This document shows positions 1 to 6,469 of a stretch of DNA of 17,690 nucleotides, in pieces. The translations under genes and the position numbers were made by a program. The DNA comes from Rhizobiales bacterium CCH10-E5 (GTDB lineage: Bacteria; Pseudomonadota; Alphaproteobacteria; Rhizobiales; Beijerinckiaceae). Numbering within the stretch: the stretch's first letter is position 1; every line of letters starts with the position of its first letter. The stretch spans positions 1 through 17,690 of the forward strand of contig LSIG01000131.1 of NCBI GenBank assembly GCA_001556125.1. The letters are read 5' to 3'. The notes beneath the pieces are model-generated. The model ran no database searches. It was not told where the DNA came from and worked only from the letters and a program-made list of their open reading frames with translations.

Positions 1-1
1 G

Positions 2-1333
2 CGCTTCAGGTGCGATGCCGTTCTATGCGGCCGCCAGATCTTCGCGGAGCGCTTTGGTGATAGTGTCCTTGCTCCGCGAGCACGCCGGACCGATCGTCTC
101 GATCATATCGTCCAGCATCTCGGGCTCGCGTTGGGCGGCCGGCCTGGAGCGAGTTTTGCCGCCAGGATGATGCTGCCGGTCAGCAACGATACGCTGCTGC
201 GCGTGGTCCGGCAGCGTGCCCGGGTACCGAGCGAGCCGTTGCGCGTGATCGGCATTGATGACTTCGCGTGGCGGCGCAATCACCGCTACGGCACCATCGT
301 CTGCGACCTCGAACGCCGCCGGCCGGTCGTCCTGCTTCCCGACCGGGAGCCGGCGACATCGGAAGCCTGGCTCCGGCATCAGTCCGCTGTCCACACAGTC
401 GCCCGTGACCGCGGCGGGGGCTACGGAGAGGCGGTGGCGCGAGCACTGCCGCAGGCCGTCCAGGTTGCCGACCGATGGCACCTGATGGAGAATGCCAGCC
501 GCGCTTTCCTCGACGCCGTGCGCAAGTCAATGCGTCAGATCCGCGGCGCCATCGGCGCCACCGTGATCAATCCCGCTTTGCTGACGGCAGCCGAGAAGCT
601 GCAATATGACGGATATTTGCGGCGCGAGGAGACAAACGCATCGGTCCTTGCCCTCTGGCAGGAGGGCGTGCCGATCAAACAGATCGTCAGGCGCACGGGC
701 CATCACCGCCAGACCGTCAGGCGGATCGTCCGTGGCGAGCGCAGCGACGTCTTCCGACCTCGCCAGAGTTCTCTGGAAGCGCATCTACCCTGGTTGGATG
801 CGCAATGGGACGCCGGCGCCCGCAATGCATCCGCCCTCTGGCGCACAATGCGAAGGAACGGCTTCCGGGGAAGCCTCAGGGTTGTCTCCGAATGGGCAAC
901 TCGCCGCCGGCGCGCTGAGAAAGCGGACGCAAGCAGCCTCGCTCGCCTCCCATCGGCCCGGACCATCGCGAGGTTAATGACCACTGGTCGCGACAATCTC
1001 TCGAAGGCCGAAACTGTTACGATCGCCGCGATCGAGAACGGCGTCCCGTCCTTGTTCGAGGCTCGCGAGATCGTCGCCGACTTCCATGCCATGATCAGAG
1101 CGAGGCAGGCCGAGCCTTTGGCTTCCTGGATCGAGCGCGCCTCCCAAAGCCTGGTCGCCTCATTGTCGAATGGCGTCCGACGAGACGAGGCCGCTGTGCG
1201 AGCAGCTATTCTCTCGACTTGGTCAAACGGTCAAACCGAGGGCCAGATCACCCGTCTCAAGCTCGTTAAGCGCCAAATGTACGGCCGCGGAAAGATCGAT
1301 CTTCTCCAGGCGCGTCTGATTGGCGCGACATGA
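2..1333 (+). CDS. ISL3-family transposase, 5' end cut by window edge
   Basis: DDE transposase of the ISL3 family, catalysing transposition of its own element. The frame is open from the first bases of the window, so the true start lies outside. The first visible residues (RFRC...C...IFAERF) match the end of the N-terminal zinc-ribbon of this family. The RNase H-like core follows: GIDDFAWRR near position 250 carries the first Asp, VADRWHLMEN near 460-490 the second, and the glutamate lies in NGQTEGQ near 1230, followed by the family's conserved ITRLKLVKRQMYGRG tail. A helix-turn-helix-like insertion (SVLALWQEGVPIKQIVRR, near 630-700) sits between the second Asp and the Glu. The C-terminus looks complete and no frameshift is visible, so the copy may be intact. 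I could not identify the element's right inverted repeat after the stop. A TTG at 131 is only an internal codon. Confidence 0.9.
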   Translation, partial: RFRCDAVLCGRQIFAERFGDSVLAPRARRTDRLDHIVQHLGLALGGRPGASFAARMMLPVSNDTLLRVVRQRARVPSEPLRVIGIDDFAWRRNHRYGTIVCDLERRRPVVLLPDREPATSEAWLRHQSAVHTVARDRGGGYGEAVARALPQAVQVADRWHLMENASRAFLDAVRKSMRQIRGAIGATVINPALLTAAEKLQYDGYLRREETNASVLALWQEGVPIKQIVRRTGHHRQTVRRIVRGERSDVFRPRQSSLEAHLPWLDAQWDAGARNASALWRTMRRNGFRGSLRVVSEWATRRRRAEKADASSLARLPSARTIARLMTTGRDNLSKAETVTIAAIENGVPSLFEAREIVADFHAMIRARQAEPLASWIERASQSLVASLSNGVRRDEAAVRAAILSTWSNGQTEGQITRLKLVKRQMYGRGKIDLLQARLIGAT

Positions 1334-1394
1334 GCCCCAAACGTCAGCGAGATTGCGTCAGACCCGAAGCTTGGCCCCTTTATCGCGTTGCAGG

Positions 1395-1921
1395 TCAGCC
1401 CCGTGGGACCTGCTCTGACGTGCCGAGGTCGCCCCGGCTGTGGTGGTCGAGGTTGCGCGGCCGGGGCGATTTCGGCGTCCAGTGCGCGTCGGTGGATGAA
1501 GTGGTCAGGCGCGGTTTTTGCAGCGCCAGCTCTCGTTGCACCGCCACGTCCCGCATATCCGTCGGCTGAGTGGCATCCAACTCGATGGTTTGGCCAAAGT
1601 CGGCATTCGGACGGTCACGATCCCCGCTAGCCGCCCAGATGCGCACGAGATTTGCGTAAACGAGCGCATTTCTCGGATCGAATTTGATCGCGCCGTCAAA
1701 ATCGGCGATCGCGCGATCTGTATCGCCCTCGATCGACCAGGCCACACCCCTGTTTCTGAAGACGGCGGGGGATTTCGCATCGAGCTTGGAAATCTCGTTC
1801 AGATCTGTGATCGCGGAGTCGGGGTCATTTTTGCTTAAGTAGAGTAGCCCTCGATTCAGGTAAGCGAGAATCGACTTTAGGTTAAGCCGAATGGCCTGGT
1901 CGTAATCCGCGACAGCCTGTT
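1395..1921 (-). pseudogene. TPR-repeat protein fragment, 5' end lost at an IS3 remnant
   Basis: On the minus strand the frame stays open from the IS3 remnant's end (1921) to a stop at 1395. It encodes at least three tetratricopeptide-like units: AVADYDQAIRLN, then SAITDLNEISKLDAKSPAVFRNRG, then RAIADFDGAIKFDPRNALVYANL. These helix pairs normally mediate protein-protein contacts. The only start codon in the open stretch is a GTG at 1745, in the middle of a repeat, so the present frame is a fragment rather than an initiated gene. Codons such as TTA, CTA, ATT and AAT are frequent here and rare in the neighbouring metabolic genes, which suggests foreign origin. The last 35 or so residues no longer look like TPR and may be read-through into unrelated DNA. 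The original function cannot be told. Confidence 0.6.
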
Positions 1922-1946
1922 TGGCCTGTTGCCGGTTCTGTGGACG
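1922..1946 (+). repeat. IS3 remnant terminal inverted repeat, orfB side
   Basis: This 25-bp end starts TGGCCTGTTGCCGG and is the partner of 2361-2385 read on the opposite strand; 22 of 25 positions match. It marks the distal end of the deleted element and abuts the TPR fragment. Confidence 0.8.
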
Positions 1947-1951
1947 GTTAG

Positions 1952-2038
1952 TTAAGCTAATTCCACCTTCTTTTCGAACTCGGCCGGGCTGAGATAGCCG
2001 ATGGTCGAGTGTCTGCGGATCGTATTGTAGAACCTCAT
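1952..2038 (-). pseudogene. IS3 orfB transposase, C-terminal remnant only
   Basis: This short minus-strand frame of 28 codons encodes the typical extreme C-terminus of IS3-family orfB, FYNTIRRHSTIGYLSP then AEFEKK, ending at a TAA. The catalytic DDE core that should precede it is missing. Its ATG overlaps the orfA stop (ATGA) and the frame lies in the -1 phase relative to orfA, the phase used for the normal frameshifted fusion protein. Whether that phasing is chance or preserved cannot be told. It has no transposase function. Confidence 0.8.
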
Positions 2039-2325
2039 AGCGCTTCCCTCGCGAAGTAGGCTGCGGCCTTTTTTAGGATATCGCGCTCCGCCTTGAGCTT
2101 GGTCACCTCACGCCGCAGCCGCTCGATCTCGAGCTGCTCGGGCTTCAACTGACCAGGTCCGGGAAAGGCCTGCGCCGGATCGGCGGCAAACTCCTTCACC
2201 CATTTGCGCAGCACGTTCTCGTGGACATCCAAGTCCCGAGACGCCTGCGCGACGCTCACACCGCGATCCTTGATCAGGCGAACCGCCTCGATCTTGAACT
2301 CACGCCCAAATCGTCTTCGCTGCAT
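2035..2325 (-). CDS. IS3-family transposase orfA
   Basis: 96-residue orfA protein of an IS3-family element. It normally binds the terminal repeats and supplies the N-terminus of the OrfAB fusion made by frameshifting. The N-terminal half is a helix-turn-helix of the HTH_Tnp_1 type (RRRFGREFKIEAVRL, VSVAQASRDLDVHENVLRKW). The C-terminal half is a leucine-zipper-like coiled coil (IERLRREVTKLKAERDILKKA) with the usual ending KKAAAYFARE. Start chosen at 2325 because GGAGGT lies six bases upstream. Since orfB is deleted, this protein could only act as a DNA binder, perhaps inhibiting related IS copies elsewhere in the genome. Confidence 0.85.
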   Translation of the reverse strand: MQRRRFGREFKIEAVRLIKDRGVSVAQASRDLDVHENVLRKWVKEFAADPAQAFPGPGQLKPEQLEIERLRREVTKLKAERDILKKAAAYFAREAL

Positions 2326-2360
2326 CTGCCACCTCCGGCTTCATGAACACCCAATCTCGG

Positions 2361-2385
2361 CGTCCACGAAACCGGCAGCAGGCCA
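2361..2385 (-). repeat. IS3 remnant terminal inverted repeat, orfA side
   Basis: Read on the minus strand this end starts TGGCCTGCTGCCGG and matches 1922-1946 at 22 of 25 positions. It lies about 35 bp upstream of the orfA start. Confidence 0.8.
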
Positions 2386-2452
2386 GCCTGTCACGCCAGA
2401 GCATCAACCTCATGGATTGGCGAGCTGCCATGGCAGCGTCGTCCCGACGTGT

Positions 2453-2480
2453 TTGGGGCAGTTTCAATTTATGCTAAGAT
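2453..2480 (+). promoter_or_regulatory. Candidate sigma-70-type promoter for the SDR gene
   Basis: TTGGGG (2453-2458) and TAAGAT (2475-2480) are separated by 16 bp, inside the only AT-rich stretch between the IS3 remnant and the SDR gene. It would give a leader of about 90 bases. Downstream, at 2492-2505, ATGTG-TTCG-CACAT forms a small inverted repeat that could be an operator or a UUCG-capped RNA hairpin. This is inferred from sequence alone. Confidence 0.3.
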
Positions 2481-2578
2481 TTCAATAACATATGTGTTCG
2501 CACATTTGTCCTCCTTGCCCCACCACGCCTCTCCCAACGGCGCACCGGTCTTCGACCGCAGCGCAGGGTTTTCCGTCG

Positions 2579-3334
2579 ATGATGTCCTGCGAGCGCGTCC
2601 ATCTCGTCACCGGCGCCGCCAGCGGCATCGGGCGGGCAACGGCGCTGCGTCTAGCCGGTTCCGGCGTCGGGCTGGTGCTGCATACGGGATCGAACGAGGC
2701 CGGGCTGGCGACGGTCGCAGCCGCGGCGGGGGAGGCGGGCGCCGTCGTCGCCACTCTGCTAGGCGACATCGCCGAGGCTTCGACGGCGGAGCGCGCGGTG
2801 GCGCTGGCCGAGGAGCGCTTCGGCCGCCTCGATGCGATTGCGGCCGTGGCGGGGCATGCCCGCAAGGGCGGCATCATGGACCTGGCGGAGGCGGAGCTGC
2901 GCGGTGCGGTCGAGGATTCGGTCGTCGCGCTGCTGCGGCTGGCCCGGCTGGCGCGACCTCTGCTGAAGACCGGCGGCAGCGGGCGCATCGTCGCGACCTC
3001 CTCCTTCACCGCCCATGCGCTGCGCACCGACATGCAGCCCTTCGCCGCCACCGCCGCCAGCCGCGCCGCGCTCGAGACGACCGTGCGGCTGATGGCGCAT
3101 GAGCTGGCGCCGGACGCCATCACGGTGAATGCGGTCGCGCCCGGGCTGATCCGCAAGGATGAGGGCAAGGGCAGCAAGCTCGCGGCCGAGGCCATCGCGC
3201 GGATGGAAGCGATCATTCCGATCGGGCGGCGCGGCCGTCCGGAGGAGGTCGCCGCCGCAATCGCCTTCCTCGCCTCGACGGAAGCCTCCTACATCACGGG
3301 CCAGACGCTGCATGTCGATGGCGGGCTGGCCTGA
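2579..3334 (+). CDS. SDR-family protein lacking the usual catalytic Tyr/Lys
   Basis: 251-residue protein with the classical short-chain dehydrogenase/reductase fold. The Rossmann glycine motif TGAASGIG is at residues 11-18, a conserved GDI follows beta-4, NAVAPGLI follows beta-6, and the end YITGQTLHVDGG is typical. Most family members reduce or oxidise a carbonyl or alcohol with NAD(P). Here the active-site segment reads FAATAASRAALE where YxxxK is expected: alignment on the following helix places Thr at the Tyr position and Arg at the Lys position, with a Phe three residues earlier. The NNAG motif is also changed (AAVAG). It may be inactive, bind a nucleotide as a regulator, or use another mechanism. 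The frame is open to an ATG at 2492, but the 29 extra residues are Cys/Pro-rich and unlike the family, and AGGG precedes 2579. It stands alone, not in an operon. Confidence 0.85.
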   Translation: MMSCERVHLVTGAASGIGRATALRLAGSGVGLVLHTGSNEAGLATVAAAAGEAGAVVATLLGDIAEASTAERAVALAEERFGRLDAIAAVAGHARKGGIMDLAEAELRGAVEDSVVALLRLARLARPLLKTGGSGRIVATSSFTAHALRTDMQPFAATAASRAALETTVRLMAHELAPDAITVNAVAPGLIRKDEGKGSKLAAEAIARMEAIIPIGRRGRPEEVAAAIAFLASTEASYITGQTLHVDGGLA

Positions 3335-3356
3335 GCCTCAGGTAGGGCGCCGCGAC

Positions 3357-3370
3357 TTGCTCTAGCGCAA
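3357..3370 (+). promoter_or_regulatory. Candidate FixK/FNR-type box upstream of hemN
   Basis: TTGCTCTAGCGCAA fits the rhizobial FixK2 consensus TTG(A/C)-N6-(T/G)CAA exactly and the stricter FNR palindrome TTGAT-N4-ATCAA only partly. Its centre lies about 41 bp upstream of the start predicted from the downstream -10 hexamer, the usual position for activation by CRP/FNR proteins at class II promoters. hemN genes are known targets of FnrL/FixK in alphaproteobacteria, so induction under low oxygen is likely. Confidence 0.55.
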
Positions 3371-3391
3371 AGACGGGCGCGGCAGCTTGCC

Positions 3392-3397
3392 TATGAT
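3392..3397 (+). promoter_or_regulatory. Candidate -10 hexamer of the hemN promoter
   Basis: TATGAT differs from TATAAT at one position. It predicts transcription from about 3404, giving a leader of about 35 bases to the GTG at 3439. No good -35 hexamer is seen, as expected when an FNR-type activator occupies that site. Confidence 0.45.
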
Positions 3398-3438
3398 TTT
3401 CCGCCGAGCCGGTCGAACCGGTGCAGGGGGAAGCGGCC

Positions 3439-4788
3439 GTGCAAGTGCCTGGGACGACCTATCTCGACGAACGCCTGCCGCGTTATACGAGCTATCCGAC
3501 GGCGCCGCATTTTGCGGCTGATGTCGACGGCGAGTGCTATGGCGACTGGCTTGGGGCGCTTTCGCCGGACACCAAGGGCTCGCTCTATCTGCACATCCCC
3601 TTTTGCCGATCGATGTGCTGGTATTGCGGCTGCCACACCACGGTGGCGCTGCGTGACCCGCCGATCGGCGCCTATCTGAGCGTGCTGCGGCAGGAGATCG
3701 AGGCGGTCGCGGCGCGTCTAACGACACCGCTGGACGTGCGCCATGTCCATTTCGGCGGGGGCACGCCGACCATCCTGGCACCAGCGGATTTCGTCGATCT
3801 CGTCGCGCTGCTGCGGGAGCGTTTCTGCCTGCATCGTGACGCCGAGATCGCGGTCGAGATCGATCCGCGCCATCTCTCACTGGCGATGATCGGGGCGCTG
3901 CGCGAGGCCGGGGTCAACCGCGCCAGCCTCGGCGTGCAGAGTTTCGATCCCGAGGTCCAGCGCGCGATCAACCGCGTCCAGGGTGCCGGTCAGACCGCAG
4001 CCGTGATCACGCAGTTGCGCGAGGCCGGCATCGGCGGGATCAATCTCGACCTGATCTACGGGCTGCCGCGGCAGAGCACGGCCTCCTGCATCGAGACGGT
4101 GAACCAGTGTCTTGCGATGGAGCCGGACCGCTTTTCGATCTTCGGCTACGCCCATGTGCCGGACTTCAAGAAGCATCAGCAACGGATCGCGCTGGCGGAC
4201 CTGCCCGACGGCGGCGCCAGGCATGAGCAGGCGGAGGCCATGGCGCAGCGCCTCGTCGATGCCGGCTATGTCCGCATCGGGCTCGACCATTTCGCGAAGC
4301 CGGACGACGAGATGGCGCGGGCTCTCGGCAGCGGGCGGCTGCGGCGCAATTTCCAGGGCTACACCACCGATGGCTGCGAGGCGCTGATCGGTTTCGGTGC
4401 CTCGGCGATCGGGCGGCTGCCGCAGGGCTATGTCCAGAACGAGGTCGTCACCGGCCGCTATGCCGAGCGCATCCGGGAGGGCGGGCTGGCGACGGTGCGC
4501 GGCTATCGGCTCAGCGACGACGACCGGCTGCGGGCCGACCTGATCGAGCGGCTGATGTGCGACCTGTCGGTCGATGTCGAGGCGGTCTGCGCGCGCCATA
4601 GCGCCGATCCGGAGAAGTTGGCGCCCTCGCTGGCCCGGCTCGCGCCGCTGGTCCGGGACGGGATGGTCGATCACGATGGCACCGTCATCCGCATGCCGGA
4701 GCGGGCACGGCTCCTGCTGCGAAAGGTCGCCTCGGCCTTCGACGCCCATATCGACCAGCCGGCGCGGCGCTACAGCCGCGCCGTTTAG
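3439..4788 (+). CDS. hemN: Oxygen-independent coproporphyrinogen III dehydrogenase
   Basis: 449-residue radical SAM enzyme that decarboxylates two propionate side chains of coproporphyrinogen III to give protoporphyrinogen IX, the oxygen-independent route in haem synthesis. The N-terminal stretch RYTSYPTAPHF is typical of true HemN rather than the HemW look-alikes. The cluster motif YLHIPFCRSMCWYCGC (near 3590-3635) supplies the CxxxCxxC iron-sulfur ligands plus the fourth Cys found in HemN. FGGGTPT, the SAM-binding glycine motif, follows. DLIYGLPRQ, DHFAKPDDE and RNFQGYTT are further family signatures, and the C-terminus carries the HemN_C domain. Start chosen at the GTG 3439 because AGGGGGA precedes it by about seven bases; a GTG 18 bases upstream would overlap that site. 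Transcribed alone, probably under FixK/FNR control. Length agrees with the family. Confidence 0.95.
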   Translation: MQVPGTTYLDERLPRYTSYPTAPHFAADVDGECYGDWLGALSPDTKGSLYLHIPFCRSMCWYCGCHTTVALRDPPIGAYLSVLRQEIEAVAARLTTPLDVRHVHFGGGTPTILAPADFVDLVALLRERFCLHRDAEIAVEIDPRHLSLAMIGALREAGVNRASLGVQSFDPEVQRAINRVQGAGQTAAVITQLREAGIGGINLDLIYGLPRQSTASCIETVNQCLAMEPDRFSIFGYAHVPDFKKHQQRIALADLPDGGARHEQAEAMAQRLVDAGYVRIGLDHFAKPDDEMARALGSGRLRRNFQGYTTDGCEALIGFGASAIGRLPQGYVQNEVVTGRYAERIREGGLATVRGYRLSDDDRLRADLIERLMCDLSVDVEAVCARHSADPEKLAPSLARLAPLVRDGMVDHDGTVIRMPERARLLLRKVASAFDAHIDQPARRYSRAV

Positions 4789-4879
4789 CGGCGGGATCGA
4801 AAAGATAGTGCAATCCCTCCGAGGCCGATTGCCTTAGCGGCTGGACGCTCCGAAACGATAGCGACGGACCGCCCCGCCC

Positions 4880-5599
4880 ATGACGCCTCCCGCCCTCGTG
4901 ATGCTCCACCGTGCCTCGTTTCCGCCGCCCGCTCCGGGCGCCGGTCCCGGCCTGGGTGCGGCCGATCCCTTCGCCGCCGGCCGCGAGGTCATCTGGAGCA
5001 GCGAGGCGGCTGCCGCCGGCCGCGCGAGCCTGTCCGGCGCCTTCGAGATCGCGGCCTTTCCGCATACCGAGACGCTGGTGGTGCTGGCGGGCGAGCTGAC
5101 GGTGTCCGTCGAAGGCGCGCCGGTCCTGACCATTGGCCCCGACGCCGCCGTGGTGATCGGGCGGGGCACAGGGCTGCGTGTCCAGGCCGCGCCGGGCACC
5201 GTCCTCGCCTTCCATGCGCAGACGGCCGGGACCAGCGCGATGCCGGGTGCCACGCCGATCACGCGGGATCTGCCGCTGTCGCCCTCGACGCCGCCGGCAC
5301 CGGAGGTCCTGCTCGGCCCGTCGCCGCAGTGCCGCAGCCACAACGTCTTCACCGACGAGGCGGTGCAGCTGCGCGCCGGCCTGTGGGATTCGACGCCCTA
5401 TGCCCGCATCTCGCGTCCGCACCGTCTGGCCGAGCTGATGCACATCCTGGAAGGAGCGGTCGATCTCACCATGGCGGACGGCACCGTCGTCACCGTGGCG
5501 AAAGGCGAGACCGTCTTCGTACCGCAGGGCGCACCCTGTGCCTGGACCAGCCGCGTTCATGTGGCGAAGGTTTATGTCGTGCAGGAGACTGTCGGCTGA
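4880..5599 (+). CDS. Bicupin protein, amine-catabolism associated
   Basis: 239-residue protein made of two cupin beta-barrels. The first spans about residues 35-115 (AFPHTETLVVLAGELTVSVEG) and the second about 150-236 (RPHRLAELMHILEGAVDLTMADG, then KGETVFVPQGAPCAW). The second keeps a His-x5-Glu/His pattern able to hold a metal; the first keeps His and Glu only loosely. The arrangement recalls small cupins of the DUF861/COG3450 type that occur beside FAD amine oxidases, but I cannot assign a reaction. It could bind a small metabolite or act as an isomerase or hydrolase. No strong ribosome-binding site precedes the ATG at 4880, and an ATG at 4901 is an alternative start. Its TGA overlaps the ATG of the following GNAT gene, so the two are probably translationally coupled. 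Confidence 0.8.
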   Translation: MTPPALVMLHRASFPPPAPGAGPGLGAADPFAAGREVIWSSEAAAAGRASLSGAFEIAAFPHTETLVVLAGELTVSVEGAPVLTIGPDAAVVIGRGTGLRVQAAPGTVLAFHAQTAGTSAMPGATPITRDLPLSPSTPPAPEVLLGPSPQCRSHNVFTDEAVQLRAGLWDSTPYARISRPHRLAELMHILEGAVDLTMADGTVVTVAKGETVFVPQGAPCAWTSRVHVAKVYVVQETVG

Positions 5600-6459
5600 T
5601 GGGCGACACGCTGATCCGGGACGCGGCCGTCCTGCGCGACATCGCGCCGGCCGACGCCGCCATCTGTGCGGGCCTCGCGCGTGCCGTCGGCTGGCCGCAC
5701 CGGCCCGAGGATTGGGAGATGGCGATCGGGCTCGGGCGGGGCGTCGTAGCGACGCTCGGTGAGGAGGTCGTGGCGACGGCGCTGTGGTGGCCCTATGGCG
5801 AACACCACGCCACGCTCGGCATGATCATCGTCTCGCCGGAGCATCAGGGCGCCGGGATTGGCCGCCAGCTGATGCAGGCGCTGTTCGCGCAGGCGGAGGG
5901 GCGTTCGCTCCTGCTGAACGCCACCGTCGCCGGCCAGCCGCTCTACGAGAAGCTCGGTTTCGTCGTCTGCGGGGCGATCCGACAGTTTCAGGGCGAGGTC
6001 ACGACGGTTCCGGTGCCCGTTCTCGCCGGTGGCGCGGCGTTGCGCCCAGCCGGTCTGGCCGATCTGCCGGTTCTGGGCCAGCTGGATCAGGCAGCCACGG
6101 GCCTGCCGCGCGGGCCGCTGCTGCGGGCGGTGCTCCAGGCGGGCGAGGGCACCGTCCTGATGCGCGACGGCCAGGCGGCCGGGTTCGCGCTCCTGCGCCG
6201 CTTCGGCCGGGGGCTCGTGATCGGGCCGGTGGTGGCGGGCGATCTGACGGATGCGCAGACGCTGCTGGCTCACGGCTTGCAGGGGCGGCAGGGGCAGTTC
6301 GTGCGGGCGGATATCGAGGACGGCTCCCCGCTCGCCGCGATGTTGACCGCCGCCGGCCTCAAGCCGGTCGACAGCGTCAACAGCATGGTCCGCGGCAGCC
6401 TGCCCCGGCCCTCGGGTCCGTTCAAGCGCTACACACTCGCCAGCCAGGCACTGGGCTGA
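5599..6459 (+). CDS. Two-lobed GNAT N-acetyltransferase (copy 1)
   Basis: 286-residue acetyltransferase. The N-terminal GNAT lobe has the acetyl-CoA pyrophosphate loop in VSPEHQGAGIGRQLM (residues about 81-95) and LYEKLGF near 116. The C-terminal lobe (GQAAGFALLRRFGRGLVIGPVVA) resembles the Acetyltransf_18 domain of YitH/HolE-type proteins. The family transfers acetyl groups to amines; the substrate is unknown. The frame is open much further upstream, but the ATG at 5599 shares its A with the cupin TGA and AGGAG lies about 11 bases before it, so it is taken as start. The stop is 10 bases before the next gene, pointing to a cupin-GNAT-reductase operon. A divergent paralogue with the same signature VGWPHRPEDW lies at 10041-10916. 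Confidence 0.88.
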   Translation: MGDTLIRDAAVLRDIAPADAAICAGLARAVGWPHRPEDWEMAIGLGRGVVATLGEEVVATALWWPYGEHHATLGMIIVSPEHQGAGIGRQLMQALFAQAEGRSLLLNATVAGQPLYEKLGFVVCGAIRQFQGEVTTVPVPVLAGGAALRPAGLADLPVLGQLDQAATGLPRGPLLRAVLQAGEGTVLMRDGQAAGFALLRRFGRGLVIGPVVAGDLTDAQTLLAHGLQGRQGQFVRADIEDGSPLAAMLTAAGLKPVDSVNSMVRGSLPRPSGPFKRYTLASQALG

Positions 6460-6469
6460 AGGGACGACG

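Larger units (their letters stand above)
1922..2385 (-). mobile_element. IS3-family element, internally deleted (about 464 bp)
   Basis: The element is bounded by 25-bp imperfect inverted repeats that begin TGGCCTG and differ at 3 positions. Between them, on the minus strand, are a complete orfA with ribosome-binding site and only the last 28 codons of orfB. Full IS3-family elements are usually 1.2-1.5 kb, so most of orfB (the DDE transposase) has been lost in one deletion next to the orfA stop. The hexamer GCCTGT occurs just outside both ends (1915-1920 and 2386-2391) and may be a target duplication, although it is longer than the 3-5 bp usual for the family and one base off the left repeat. 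The element cannot move by itself but could be mobilised in trans. Confidence 0.8.

Noticed and set aside
1334..1394. Right terminal inverted repeat of the ISL3 element
   Set aside because: The left end is outside the window, so no arm pair can be compared and no repeat can be called from one side.
2382..2500. Possible continuation of the TPR gene beyond the IS3 remnant
   Set aside because: Rejoining the flanks gives an in-frame stop and the far side shows no TPR pattern.
2492..2578. N-terminal extension of the SDR with CxxxCPPC-like residues suggesting a metal-binding motif
   Set aside because: The residues are outside the SDR fold, overlap the likely promoter leader, and a better-placed ATG pair lies at 2579.
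3877..4749. Minus-strand open frame of 290 codons opposite hemN
   Set aside because: hemN is certain in this interval and the antisense protein shows no family features.
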